Assembly: GCA_902761685.1 (NCBI GenBank)
Contig: CACWLI010000006.1
Coordinates: forward strand, 1 to 64,000
Origin: an uncultured Erysipelotrichaceae bacterium
Lineage (GTDB): Bacteria > Bacillota_I > Bacilli_A > RF39 > UBA660
Length of the DNA stretch: 64,000 nt
Reading direction: 5' to 3'
The first letter of the stretch is position 1. The number at the start of each line of letters is the position of its first letter. Positions 1 through 8,413 of the stretch are shown here, piece after piece. A program made the position numbers and the translations under genes. The notes under the pieces were generated by a model. It was not told where the DNA came from and did no database searches. It saw nothing but the letters and a program-made list of their open reading frames with translations.

Positions 1-429
1 AATTACTTGTGGTAATTCATCTATTGATGTTTTTCTTATTAATTTGCCAACTGGTGTAATTCTAGGATCATTTTCTAGTTTTTTATTTAATTGGTATTCT
101 TTTCTAAGGTCTTCGTTTTCTTCAAGTAGTTTCTTTAAAACTTCATCAGCATTATCAATCATGCTTCTAAATTTATAAAATTTAAATTCATGCCCATCTT
201 TTCCTATTCTCTTTTGAGTATAGAATACTGATTTAAAATCTCCTTTTATCATATATGATATTTTTACAAATATTATAAATGGTATTAGAAATATTAAACC
301 AATTATTGAACCAAAGATATCAAATGATCTTTTTATAAATAAATATAAATTATTTGTTTTAGCTTTTGTAGTTTCAGTTTGTAAGCCATCTAAAACTATT
401 CTAGCTGTATTATCTAGTTCACTTATCAT
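1..429 (-). CDS. Undecaprenyl-phosphate sugar phosphotransferase (partial, C-terminus outside window)
   Basis: The reading frame starts at the ATG at 429 and is open to base 1, so 143 residues are visible and the catalytic C-terminus lies outside. The protein matches the bacterial sugar transferase family (WcaJ/EpsL/PglC type), which moves a hexose-1-phosphate onto undecaprenyl phosphate at the start of capsule or exopolysaccharide synthesis. Visible family marks are KRxFDI before one hydrophobic segment (about residues 36-57), YxQxRIGKDG, YKFRSM, a run ending NDPRITPVGK, and IRKTSIDELPQ. A GGGGTG ribosome site and a strong promoter (475-507) lie upstream. Sugar specificity cannot be told. 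Confidence 0.9.
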   Translation of the reverse strand, partial: MISELDNTARIVLDGLQTETTKAKTNNLYLFIKRSFDIFGSIIGLIFLIPFIIFVKISYMIKGDFKSVFYTQKRIGKDGHEFKFYKFRSMIDNADEVLKKLLEENEDLRKEYQLNKKLENDPRITPVGKLIRKTSIDELPQVI

Positions 430-474
430 CTTAAAACACCCCTGAATATAAATACCAATCCCTTTTGGTCGAGT

Positions 475-507
475 GTTATTATAACATAAAATTAAAAAAA
501 TGCAACT
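475..507 (-). promoter_or_regulatory. Promoter of the sugar transferase gene
   Basis: On the minus strand TTGCAT is followed after 16 bases by TATAAT, preceded by TG (extended -10, TGTTATAAT). The -35 lies inside the terminator hairpin of the preceding gene. Confidence 0.7.
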
Positions 508-522
508 TTTTTTGCATTTTTT
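494..522 (-). terminator. Intrinsic terminator of the zinc-ribbon gene
   Basis: AAAAAATGCAA and TTGCATTTTTT form an inverted repeat just after the stop at 528, followed by a T-run on the minus strand. Confidence 0.75.
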
Positions 523-527
523 AGTTT

Positions 528-1067
528 TTATTTAGTATAAACAGTAAATTTATCGTCATATTCTACAGTATTATTTTCACAATATATGCTTTTATAATTA
601 CCTTTTTCTTTATTATTTAAGTGAGAGTTTCTAGTACAATTATAATAAGTATATACTTCATCATCATCTTTTAGTGAAAGTATTAATTTAAATTCTTCTA
701 CATCTTTATTATTTATTCTAGTAATTTCATAATTACAAGTTAATTTATCTCTTAGTGTATCTTTATATTCGCATAAGTTATCTTTATTTAGTTTTAAGTA
801 ATAACTTATTTCATCTGATTCATAGAAGTATTCTTCACTATAGTTATCTGATTTAATTTTATTAATTAGTATTGCTATTAATAGACCTAATAATAAACCC
901 ATTAATATATATAATATATAAAAGAATATTGGTTTATTTATTTTATTAATTAATTTTTCTATGTATTTTTTTCTTTGTTCTTTTTTTATTTCATATCCAC
1001 AATTAGGACATATACTAGCATTTTCACTAATTTTTTTCTTACATTTTTTACATTTAATTAAGGCCAT
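528..1067 (-). CDS. Zinc-ribbon membrane protein of unknown function
   Basis: The 179-residue product begins with a zinc ribbon: CKKC at about residues 6-9 and CPNC at about residues 20-23. This is followed by a Lys-rich stretch and one transmembrane segment (about residues 47-68). The remaining ~110 residues carry several Asp, Glu, Tyr and Cys residues and would be extracytoplasmic if the zinc ribbon is inside. The start is supported by AAAGGAG seven bases upstream and by a promoter at 1089-1116. Proteins of this plan (zinc_ribbon_2 plus one TM) are common in Firmicutes without known role. Confidence 0.75.
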   Translation of the reverse strand: MALIKCKKCKKKISENASICPNCGYEIKKEQRKKYIEKLINKINKPIFFYILYILMGLLLGLLIAILINKIKSDNYSEEYFYESDEISYYLKLNKDNLCEYKDTLRDKLTCNYEITRINNKDVEEFKLILSLKDDDEVYTYYNCTRNSHLNNKEKGNYKSIYCENNTVEYDDKFTVYTK

Positions 1068-1088
1068 ATAATCTCCTTTGTGAAATGT

Positions 1089-1116
1089 ATTATACTATTT
1101 TTATTTGGATTTGTAA
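1089..1116 (-). promoter_or_regulatory. Promoter of the zinc-ribbon gene
   Basis: Minus-strand TTACAA, a 16-base spacer, then TATAAT, ending about 22 bases before the ATG. Confidence 0.6.
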
Positions 1117-1123
1117 AATTATA

Positions 1124-1156
1124 ACAAAAAAAGATAAATTAATTATCTTTCTTTTT
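1124..1156 (-). terminator. Intrinsic terminator overlapping the tgt stop codon
   Basis: GATAATTAATTTATC hairpin with a following T7 run on the minus strand. The tgt stop at 1139-1141 is inside the hairpin. Confidence 0.7.
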
Positions 1157-2263
1157 ATTGTATTTTGATACGAATTCTTCTCTAAATTCTAATAAATCAT
1201 CTTGTTCTATATGTAATCTAATATCTTCCATTAATTTAGTCAAGAAACGAACATTGTGTATTGATATTAGTCTTTGTCCAAATGACTCGTCTGCTACGAT
1301 TAGGTGTCTTATATATGATTTTGTATAGTGAGTACATGTATAACAGTCACAGTCTTCTTCAATTGGAGTTAAGTCACGAATGAATTTAGCGTTTCTTAAG
1401 TTTGTTCTTCCATTTCTAGTTAGTGCATTTCCGTGTCTAGCAAGTCTTGTTGGAAGAACGCAGTCAAATATATCTATTCCTCTTATTACTCCATCTATTA
1501 AGTCTTGTGGTTCACCTACTCCCATTAAGTATCTTATTTTATCTTTTGGTAAGTAAGGGGTAGCATATTCTATCATTTTTAATTTTGTATCTGGATCTTC
1601 TCCAACACTTACTCCTCCGACTGAGTATCCATCAAAATCTAGTTTAGAGGTTTCAATAGCTGAGTATTTTCTTAAGTCAGGGAATTCTCCTCCTTGAACT
1701 ATACCAAATTGTGCTTGAGTATCTCTTTTTTTATTAGCATCTAAACTTCTTTTAGCCCATCTAAGAGTTCTTTCTACACTATTTTTCATATATTCATGTG
1801 TTACTGGATAAGGAGGACATTCATCAAAACTCATTATTATGTCTGAACCTAGTTTATTTTGAATTTCTATACTTTTTTCTGGTGTTAAGAATAACTCACG
1901 TCCATCTATATGGCTTTTAAATTTAACTCCTTCTTCACTTATATCTTTTGGTTTAGCTAAACTAAATACTTGAAAACCACCACAGTCAGTTAATATTGGA
2001 CCAGTTTTATAGTTCATAAATTCATGAAGTCCACCTGCATAATCTACTATGTCTTCTCCAGGTCTAAGCCACAAGTGATAAGTGTTTGATAGTATTATAT
2101 CAGCACCAGCTGCTTTTAATTCTTCTGGACTTAGAGTTTTTACTGTTGCTTGTGTTCCAACTGGCATAAACATTGGAGTTTTGTGGTGTCCCCATTTAGT
2201 TTCAAATTCACCAAGTCTAGCTCCACAACTAGCTGTTTTTAATAATTTAAAATGTAAATCCAT
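1139..2263 (-). CDS. tgt: tRNA-guanine (queuine) transglycosylase
   Basis: The 374-residue protein is full length for bacterial TGT, which swaps G34 of GUN-anticodon tRNAs for preQ1. The general acid/base Asp is D93 in the ILTDCGGFQ motif. The nucleophile Asp is in [12 protein letters not shown] near residues 262-273. FGIVQGG (187-192) and GVGEP (248-252) are present. A zinc site CxCxxC (305, 307, 310) with a His about 26 residues later is complete. The gene follows queA by two bases; the AGGAGG ribosome site lies in the end of queA, so the two are translated together. The next enzyme in the pathway is therefore encoded upstream in the same operon. Confidence 0.97.
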   Translation of the reverse strand: MDLHFKLLKTASCGARLGEFETKWGHHKTPMFMPVGTQATVKTLSPEELKAAGADIILSNTYHLWLRPGEDIVDYAGGLHEFMNYKTGPILTDCGGFQVFSLAKPKDISEEGVKFKSHIDGRELFLTPEKSIEIQNKLGSDIIMSFDECPPYPVTHEYMKNSVERTLRWAKRSLDANKKRDTQAQFGIVQGGEFPDLRKYSAIETSKLDFDGYSVGGVSVGEDPDTKLKMIEYATPYLPKDKIRYLMGVGEPQDLIDGVIRGIDIFDCVLPTRLARHGNALTRNGRTNLRNAKFIRDLTPIEEDCDCYTCTHYTKSYIRHLIVADESFGQRLISIHNVRFLTKLMEDIRLHIEQDDLLEFREEFVSKYNKKKDN

Positions 2264-2265
2264 AA

Positions 2266-3309
2266 TTAAACCTCCTCATTAGTTAGAAACATTGCATCTC
2301 CAAAACTAAAGAATTTATATTTTTCTTTTTGTGCATGAGCATACGCGTTTTTAATAATATCAATACTACTAAATGCTGAAACTAGCATTACTAGTGTTGA
2401 CTTTGGTAAGTGAAAATTAGTAATTAATGCATCAGCTGACTTGAATTTATGTGGTGGATATATAAATATATCTGTTTCTTCTTTTGTACTTTTAAATTCA
2501 TTATATTTTTGTATATTTGCTTCTAGAGTTCTTAGTGAAGTAGTTCCAACACATATAATTCTTTTGTTATTCTTTTTGCATTCATTTAATTTATTAGCAA
2601 CTTCTTCTGTTATTTCATATAGTTCACTATGCATATCATGATTTGTAATATCATTTTCTGTTACTGGTCTAAATGTACCAAGTCCAACATTAAGTGTTAC
2701 ATATAGTATTTGTATACCTTTTTCTTTTATTTTATTTAATAATTCTTCAGTGAAATGTAGTCCTGCGGTTGGTGCTGCTGCACTACCGTTAACACGAGCA
2801 TATACTGTATTATATCTATCATTATCTTTAAGTGACTCATGTATATATGGTGGAAGTGGCATAGCTCCAATACTATTCAAGTGTTCTACAAATATACCAG
2901 TGTATTCAAATTTAACGTGTGTTATACCATCATTTAAGACTTTTAAAACTGTGCAAGAAAAATTATCTTCAAAATGTATTTTTGTCCCAATTTTGACTCT
3001 TTTTTGAGGTCTAACTAAACATTCCCATGTATCACTTTCTATTTCTTTTAATAATAGTACTTCTATTTTAGCATTTGTATCTATTTTATGTCCTATTATT
3101 CTACTTGGTAATACTTTTGTATTATTTAAAACAAGCGCATCTCCTTCATGTAAGTAATCAATAATATCATAGAAATGTTTATCTATATATTTACCTGTTT
3201 TTTTATTTACTACTAGTAATTTAGAGTGATCTCTATTTTTAATAGGTGTTTGTGCGATTAAGCTTTCATCTAAATCATAGTCATATGTATTTATATCTTT
3301 ATAATCCAT
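2266..3309 (-). CDS. queA: S-adenosylmethionine:tRNA ribosyltransferase-isomerase
   Basis: QueA (347 residues, normal length) adds the cyclopentene-diol from AdoMet to preQ1-tRNA, the step after TGT. Family marks seen are LIAQTP near residue 18, [21 protein letters not shown], the PLPPYI/RYNTVYA region, the [10 protein letters not shown] signature and [22 protein letters not shown] C-terminus. First gene of the queA-tgt operon. An extended -10 (TGCTATAAT, 3357-3365) lies upstream. No clear Shine-Dalgarno is next to the ATG; AAAGGAAG sits about 40 bases upstream, separated from the start by a six-pair hairpin (see findings). Confidence 0.97.
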   Translation of the reverse strand: MDYKDINTYDYDLDESLIAQTPIKNRDHSKLLVVNKKTGKYIDKHFYDIIDYLHEGDALVLNNTKVLPSRIIGHKIDTNAKIEVLLLKEIESDTWECLVRPQKRVKIGTKIHFEDNFSCTVLKVLNDGITHVKFEYTGIFVEHLNSIGAMPLPPYIHESLKDNDRYNTVYARVNGSAAAPTAGLHFTEELLNKIKEKGIQILYVTLNVGLGTFRPVTENDITNHDMHSELYEITEEVANKLNECKKNNKRIICVGTTSLRTLEANIQKYNEFKSTKEETDIFIYPPHKFKSADALITNFHLPKSTLVMLVSAFSSIDIIKNAYAHAQKEKYKFFSFGDAMFLTNEEV

Positions 3310-3317
3310 AATATCTA

Positions 3318-3342
3318 CTAGGAAAACAGCCTAGTGATTCAC
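3318..3342 (-). promoter_or_regulatory. queA: Small hairpin in the queA leader
   Basis: On the minus strand ACTAGG and CCTAGT pair around a 7-base loop, between an AAAGGAAG ribosome-site-like sequence and the queA ATG. It does not match a preQ1 riboswitch. A control role is only a guess. Confidence 0.35.
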
Positions 3343-3372
3343 TTCCTTTCTTCGTGATTATAGCATATTTTA

Positions 3373-3401
3373 TTGACTATTAAAAGAAAAATATCTATAA
3401 T
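3373..3401 (+). promoter_or_regulatory. Promoter of the zincin-like gene at 3426
   Basis: TTGACT, a 17-base spacer, TATAAT: close to consensus. The predicted transcript would have a leader of about 18 bases containing the GGGGGAG ribosome site. Confidence 0.8.
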
Positions 3402-3425
3402 AACTATTATTCATTAGGGGGAGAA

Positions 3426-4298
3426 ATGAAAAATATACTAGATGTAATATATGATTATTCAAGAAAAAGAAAAATATTAGATGAAGATGCTATTGAAAAA
3501 ATAATTAAAGAATATATATCTGAATTTAATATCAGTATAGTTAATAATATTTATATCATTCGTGAGAATAAACTATTAGTTGGTAGAATTACTATGGGTC
3601 ATTATGCTGATGATTATATTGAAATATTTTATAGTAGAATAATGGCTGTATTAAATAGTCAAAAGTATAAAAGTGATTCCCCTTTAGAAAAGCAATTAAT
3701 TTTATATGAAAGAGTTTGGAGAGTTAACTTATTTATCGCAGGTATTGTTTGTCATGAGTTAGAACATGCTATGCAGGAAGAGTTATCAAGAGAAAATAAT
3801 CCTACTACTTTTGAAGATAAATTAATTCTTCTTGAAAATCATTATTTAGATCACTTAGGTCATAGTGCACTTAAGAATTGTGTTTATCATGAAGATACAC
3901 AAGAATATGATATGAGTATTCCTCAATATATAAGATACTCTATTAAATATTTTATTGAATCTAAAAGATATGATAAGTTATATGATTACTCTTTACTTGA
4001 AAGACTTGCAGATGTTGACTCTAGTGAAAAATTATATGATATGCTTTATGAAGTTAAAAGTGAAATACCTCATTTATATCCATTATTAAATCAATTAAAT
4101 TTAAATAGAAAATTAAGGGATTATGATGAAAGTGAACTTAGCCCTACTCTTGATTTCTTTACTAAGTTACTTGGTGAAAAGCATTTTGATTATTATGATA
4201 TGCCAGAAGATTATACGCTTGATGAGAGACTTAGACTTGGTTTACCAATTAGTGCTAGTGAATATAATGAAACAATTAAAAAATTAGAAATAAAATAA
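3426..4298 (+). CDS. Zincin-like (HExxH) hypothetical protein
   Basis: The 290-residue protein is not assigned to a named family. It carries HELEHAMQ (H110, E111, H114), the zinc-protease signature HExxH, in a predicted helix, and a downstream ER-A motif (E192) that could be the third zinc ligand. There is no signal peptide or transmembrane segment, so it should act in the cytoplasm. The layout HExEHxxQ ... ER-A is shared with the protein at 48336, so the two are probably paralogues. It is a single-gene unit, divergent from queA, with its own promoter and ending at a terminator shared with trxA. Substrate unknown. Confidence 0.65.
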   Translation: MKNILDVIYDYSRKRKILDEDAIEKIIKEYISEFNISIVNNIYIIRENKLLVGRITMGHYADDYIEIFYSRIMAVLNSQKYKSDSPLEKQLILYERVWRVNLFIAGIVCHELEHAMQEELSRENNPTTFEDKLILLENHYLDHLGHSALKNCVYHEDTQEYDMSIPQYIRYSIKYFIESKRYDKLYDYSLLERLADVDSSEKLYDMLYEVKSEIPHLYPLLNQLNLNRKLRDYDESELSPTLDFFTKLLGEKHFDYYDMPEDYTLDERLRLGLPISASEYNETIKKLEIK

Positions 4299-4328
4299 AA
4301 AAATTAGTCCTTTGAGACTAATTTTTTA
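4298..4328. terminator. Bidirectional terminator between convergent genes
   Basis: ATTAGTC and GACTAAT pair around CTTTGA, with A-run and T-run on either side. The trxA stop lies inside the stem. Confidence 0.8.
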
Positions 4329-4615
4329 TATACGTCTTCTATATCATATTTATCATGAAAACCAATTAATTCTTCAACTGTTTTACCATCTTTTACAAAT
4401 ACTAGTGTTGGAACACTAAGTATTCTATATTCATAAGTTAGTTTTTGATTTTTATCTATGTCTACTTTAATAATATCTATATCTGTATTATTTTCTAGTT
4501 CTTCTAGAACTGGCTCTAACATTTTACATGGACCACACCATGTTGCATAAAAATCAATTACATGTACTCCTTCTTTAATTAAATCATTTATATCATTGTT
4601 TTCTACATAAGTCAT
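4304..4615 (-). CDS. trxA: Thioredoxin
   Basis: A 103-residue protein with the thioredoxin active site WCGPC (C27 and C30), a preceding DFYATW strand, and the cis-Pro motif SVPT followed by FKDG-like VKDGK. It reduces protein disulfides in the cytoplasm. The start codon overlaps the cvpA stop (TAATG), so translation is coupled to cvpA. Family length is normal (about 105). It could be one of several thioredoxins in the genome, so the symbol is by family. Confidence 0.88.
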   Translation of the reverse strand: MTYVENNDINDLIKEGVHVIDFYATWCGPCKMLEPVLEELENNTDIDIIKVDIDKNQKLTYEYRILSVPTLVFVKDGKTVEELIGFHDKYDIEDVYKKLVSKD

Positions 4616-5286
4616 TAATCTATTTTACCTTTCTCTCTTAAGTATTCTACATTCTCAGGAGTAATAATTTCATATTTAACAAATGTTTCTATAGCTCTTT
4701 TATTAAAGTTTTTACTATCATTTTTATATATTCTAGTTAAGTTGTCTATTTCATCAAATACATTTCTTATTTTATTAGTAGCATTACTTAATACTGGTGT
4801 ACTAGTAAGTATTCTATCTGATAGTTTTGACTCTTCTATACCAGTTACTTTTAAGTATGGTGTATTACATACAAATAATATAATGAATACTATTATGTAT
4901 GCTTCTATAAATCCTACTATTGCACCTGCTATTTTAGAAAATATTCCAAGTATAATAGTAGCTTTAAATATTTTTTCTATTATTCCTGATATTTTTAATA
5001 ATACTCTTAGTATTAAATATAAAACTATGAATACTACTAAGAATGCAATTAATTCATATAATAATATATTTAATGCAGAAACTCCTTTAAATATACCATG
5101 AAAATTAAAGAATGGTAAGTGTTTATATAAGAATGTTGAAACTGGTACTCTTAAATAGAATGAAAAAACAAGTGCAGCAACTAATCCAACAAGTAATACT
5201 AGTTCTTTAATTACTCCTCTTCTTAGTCCACCCATTATTCCAAGTATTAAAAGTATAATAATTAGTGCATCTAATAAACTTATCAT
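4615..5286 (-). CDS. CvpA-family membrane protein
   Basis: The 223-residue product has four hydrophobic segments in its first ~145 residues. An N-terminal DALIIILLILGIMGGLRRG stretch, with a Gly-Gly-Arg-Gly turn after TM1, is typical of the CvpA/colicin V production family. The C-terminal ~70 residues are soluble. CvpA proteins in Bacilli are linked to envelope homeostasis, with no defined reaction. A GGAGGG ribosome site supports the start. Upstream is the surface protein 5296 (nine bases away), downstream trxA overlaps by one base, suggesting one operon. Confidence 0.75.
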   Translation of the reverse strand: MISLLDALIIILLILGIMGGLRRGVIKELVLLVGLVAALVFSFYLRVPVSTFLYKHLPFFNFHGIFKGVSALNILLYELIAFLVVFIVLYLILRVLLKISGIIEKIFKATIILGIFSKIAGAIVGFIEAYIIVFIILFVCNTPYLKVTGIEESKLSDRILTSTPVLSNATNKIRNVFDEIDNLTRIYKNDSKNFNKRAIETFVKYEIITPENVEYLREKGKID

Positions 5287-5295
5287 TTTACCCTC

Positions 5296-6741
5296 CTAAT
5301 TAATTCTAAATGGACTCATTTCACTTCCATCTCCACTTTTAATTTTAGTATCTTTATTTAGTGTTATTACTGGTCTTATTCCAAGTGATTCATTAACTTT
5401 AGTTTTACTTATTTTTCCATTTATTATACTAAAATTATATGCATCACTACCATTATAATATGCAGGCGTCATTGTATAATAACTATCAGTTGAATATAAG
5501 AAGTTTTCTGTGTTTTCATCAGAAACTCCTGCATAAAGTAATTCATCTAGTGTAACTAGTCCTACTGGATTATTAAGTGCTTGATTACCAGGTTCTAGTA
5601 CTGAAAACTTATCTTCATTTTGAATACAATCAAATGAAGGAGATAACATATTTGAATCAATATAACCTGTGTTATTATTACTATATCCAAGTGTAGTATA
5701 TAAAACTCCTGAATCTTTAAATTCACTTGTTTTTCTATTATTACAATAAATACTTGTATTTGATATTAAATTATTATTTTTAAAGTTATCTGTATACCAT
5801 TTTTCAGTATTATTTTTTATTATACTTGAATTAATATTATTATGTTCACTTTTATAGTTATTACTACTAGCATCTCCATACATATATCCTACATATGCAT
5901 TATAATTAGATTTATTATTAAATACGCTTTTAGTTTCAATTATTTTTTCTTCACTACATTTATTATCTATGTATTCTCCATTATATATAATTCTAATACC
6001 AAAGTCTTCTGTAGTTCTTAGTATTTTATAGCATTTATTATCAAGTATTAAGTTATTTTTTAAAATATTAGACCCTTTATAATAATATGTTGTAACTCCA
6101 TTAATACTAGAATTTGTATAAAATACTCCTTCTATGTCTTCTTTATTATTATTTAAACTATCTACAATTAGTTTACCAAGTGTATTATCTTTATATATAA
6201 GTTCACCTACATTTATATTTTTTGATGGTGTTATTGATATATTAGATGAATATGTTTTATTCATATTTTTAGATTGATCTGTGTCTGTTTTTAAAAATGT
6301 AATTGTCATTTTATAACTTTGTTTAACATGTGGTTTTATTAATATATATGAACTAATTACTGAATCTTTTTCTGGCATAATAGATGTTTCTCTATAGGCT
6401 CCATTATTATCTGATTCAAGAGTGTATACTAAATCATTCATATATTCAAAGTTATTAGTTACATTTGCTATATTTATATCATAATAAATTGGAAAGTTAC
6501 TTGTATTTTCTATTGTGAATGTTTTAACTATGTCTTCTCCTGTATATGCATTTACCATTGAAACATTACTAGTATCATTAAATATAATATTTGTATTTTC
6601 ATTAAATGTTTCAAGTACTATATCTTTTGACTCACCTTCAATATCTACTGTAAAGTATGCATATGTAGTTAAAAGTATAAAGGCTATATCTATTACAATA
6701 AGAATAGTTGCAATTATAAAACTTAATCTATTTCTATTCAT
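5296..6741 (-). CDS. Membrane-anchored surface protein, TasA/camelysin-like N-terminus
   Basis: The 481-residue protein begins with a hydrophobic segment (about residues 7-29) ending TTYAYFT, resembling the N-termini of SipW-dependent exported proteins such as TasA. A beta-rich domain follows (to about 175). The large C-terminal half is rich in Asn, Ser and Tyr and ends in GIRPVITLN and GDGSEMSPF, a closing motif seen in many uncharacterised extracellular proteins of gut Firmicutes (DUF6273-like; from memory). Several Cys residues suggest disulfides outside the cell. GGAG lies upstream of the ATG. No SipW peptidase gene is in the window. Function unknown. Confidence 0.6.
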   Translation of the reverse strand: MNRNRLSFIIATILIVIDIAFILLTTYAYFTVDIEGESKDIVLETFNENTNIIFNDTSNVSMVNAYTGEDIVKTFTIENTSNFPIYYDINIANVTNNFEYMNDLVYTLESDNNGAYRETSIMPEKDSVISSYILIKPHVKQSYKMTITFLKTDTDQSKNMNKTYSSNISITPSKNINVGELIYKDNTLGKLIVDSLNNNKEDIEGVFYTNSSINGVTTYYYKGSNILKNNLILDNKCYKILRTTEDFGIRIIYNGEYIDNKCSEEKIIETKSVFNNKSNYNAYVGYMYGDASSNNYKSEHNNINSSIIKNNTEKWYTDNFKNNNLISNTSIYCNNRKTSEFKDSGVLYTTLGYSNNNTGYIDSNMLSPSFDCIQNEDKFSVLEPGNQALNNPVGLVTLDELLYAGVSDENTENFLYSTDSYYTMTPAYYNGSDAYNFSIINGKISKTKVNESLGIRPVITLNKDTKIKSGDGSEMSPFRIN

Positions 6742-6801
6742 TATTTACTCCTATCTTAACAAGTTAATTATATAATTATTATGCTTATTTTTCAATAAAA
6801 T

Positions 6802-6830
6802 TTGAAATAATTACATATTTTTGGTAAAAT
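6802..6830 (+). promoter_or_regulatory. def: Promoter of def
   Basis: TTGAAA, 17-base spacer, TAAAAT with TG before it. The -10 covers the in-frame ATG at 6829, so translation must start downstream, at 6853. Confidence 0.75.
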
Positions 6831-6852
6831 GTTTCTTGAGGAGAAAAGAACT

Positions 6853-7404
6853 ATGTTTAATCAATGTGATATATTAGATGATAGAAAATCAAAAGTCTTA
6901 AGAGAAAAAAGTAAAGAAGTATCTTTTCCTATGGATGAAAAAGATATATTACTAATGAATGACATGATTATGTATTTAAGATTAAGTCAAGATGAAGAAT
7001 ATGCTAGTCGTAATAATATTAGAGCTGGTATGGGACTTAGTGCTGTACAACTTGGTATACTTAAAAGATTTTTTGTAATTTCATATAAAAATGATGATGG
7101 TACTTTTGAAGAATATAAAGTAGTTAATCCTAGAATAGTATCTAATTCAGAAGAATTAATCTATGTTGAAGAGGGAGAAGGATGTTTAAGTATAAATAGA
7201 TATGTTGAAGGAATAGTTCCTAGATATGCTAGAGTTACTATTGAATATTATGATGAATTTGGTAATAAAAAGTCTATTAGAGTAAGAGAAGAAATAGCTG
7301 TTGCTTTTCAACATGAAATTGATCACTTAAATGGAATATTATTTATAGATAGAATAGATAAAAAAGACCCATATAAGAATAAAGATTTAATGAGAAGTAT
7401 ATAA
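6853..7404 (+). CDS. def: Peptide deformylase
   Basis: Removes the formyl group from nascent N-formyl-methionine. The three metal-site motifs are present: GMGLSAVQLG (59-68), EGCLS with C111, and QHEIDH with H154, E155 and H158. With the start at 6853 (AGGAG nine bases upstream) the protein is 183 residues, matching the type 2 deformylases of Firmicutes, which have the longer insert between motifs. An in-frame ATG at 6829 overlaps the -10 element and is not used. Monocistronic, followed by a terminator. Confidence 0.94.
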   Translation: MFNQCDILDDRKSKVLREKSKEVSFPMDEKDILLMNDMIMYLRLSQDEEYASRNNIRAGMGLSAVQLGILKRFFVISYKNDDGTFEEYKVVNPRIVSNSEELIYVEEGEGCLSINRYVEGIVPRYARVTIEYYDEFGNKKSIRVREEIAVAFQHEIDHLNGILFIDRIDKKDPYKNKDLMRSI

Positions 7405-7437
7405 GTAAACAATAAAATTATTTGTTTACTTTTTTTA
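7404..7437 (+). terminator. Intrinsic terminator of def
   Basis: AGTAAACAA and TTGTTTACT pair, followed by T7, directly after the def stop. Confidence 0.85.
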
Positions 7438-7475
7438 TGTATTATTTTATAATTATCATAGGAGACAAGATAGAT

Positions 7476-8378
7476 ATGGAAAAAGGAAATAAAAACAGAT
7501 TATTTATTTGGGGTGGTATTTGGTTAGTATGTTTACTTATTGGAGTTGGAGGTTTATTTAGCTATTACAAAGGTTATGGTAGAATTGGTCAAGCTAGAAA
7601 AAGACTTATTCCTGTAGTTGATGCTTTTAATGCTCAAGACTCAATAATTAGATATGGAGGTATTAGTGCTGAAGTTAGTGGTGATAAAATTATAGTTACC
7701 CACTCTACTAATTCTTCTACTAAAAAGTTTGAGTATAAATATGCAGTTGAAAATGGAATTAGTACTATAACTAATGGATATAGTAAAAATGATAATCTAC
7801 TTGGTGAAACAATTGCTAAAGGTATGATTAATGCAGTATATCAATTAAATGGTGGATCTGGTTCTGTGTTTGAGGAATTTCAATATAATGTACTTACTAA
7901 TTTAACTATTGATAAAGGTGCTAACTTACTTGTTGGTGAAGTTAATCAAATTAAAATAAATTTAGATACAAATATTGTTAAAAATATTAAAGACTTACAA
8001 GGAAGCATTGAAGACTCACAAATAAATTATATTAATTCAAATGATTTAAGTACTCTTAAAAATGATTTAAAAGAAAAAGGATATGCTAAATTTGAAAAGA
8101 ATAATATAGTATTATTAGTAGTTGAAAAAGAAATAAATTATGAAATATATGCTACTGATTCTGATATGTCTAGTGAAGACTTAAAAAATTCAATAGCTAA
8201 TGTAATATTAGAACTTAATAGTGAAGCTTGGAGTGAATCAATTAGTAAAGATGAAAGATTTACAACAGCAAGTGAATCAAATAGTTATAAAGTTGAAACT
8301 GATTATGTAATTAGTGATGATGTTAGAAAAGAATTTAGTGATTATGCTAAAATAGTTAAAATAACTGTTCTTAAATAA
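7476..8378 (+). CDS. Single-pass membrane protein of unknown function
   Basis: The start at 7476 is preferred because AGGAGA lies ten bases upstream; an earlier in-frame ATG (7422) falls in the def terminator. The 300-residue product has a short basic N-terminus, one transmembrane segment (about residues 10-30), then a ~265-residue Lys/Asn/Ser-rich domain predicted outside the cell. No Cys and no catalytic motif is apparent. It is not recognised as a known family. It stands alone between def and the convergent smc. Confidence 0.6.
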   Translation: MEKGNKNRLFIWGGIWLVCLLIGVGGLFSYYKGYGRIGQARKRLIPVVDAFNAQDSIIRYGGISAEVSGDKIIVTHSTNSSTKKFEYKYAVENGISTITNGYSKNDNLLGETIAKGMINAVYQLNGGSGSVFEEFQYNVLTNLTIDKGANLLVGEVNQIKINLDTNIVKNIKDLQGSIEDSQINYINSNDLSTLKNDLKEKGYAKFEKNNIVLLVVEKEINYEIYATDSDMSSEDLKNSIANVILELNSEAWSESISKDERFTTASESNSYKVETDYVISDDVRKEFSDYAKIVKITVLK

Positions 8379-8384
8379 CAAATA

Positions 8385-8407
8385 AAAAAAGCCAAATGGC
8401 TTTTTTA
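8385..8407. terminator. Bidirectional terminator between 7476 gene and smc
   Basis: AAAAAAGCC AAAT GGCTTTTTT: a perfect stem with A- and T-runs on both sides, between convergent genes. Confidence 0.9.
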
Positions 8408-8413
8408 TTTTGC

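Noticed and set aside
3310..3362. A preQ1 riboswitch before queA.
   Set aside because: The hairpin lacks the preQ1-I pattern (conserved loop and A-rich tail pairing into it); only a plain stem-loop is seen.
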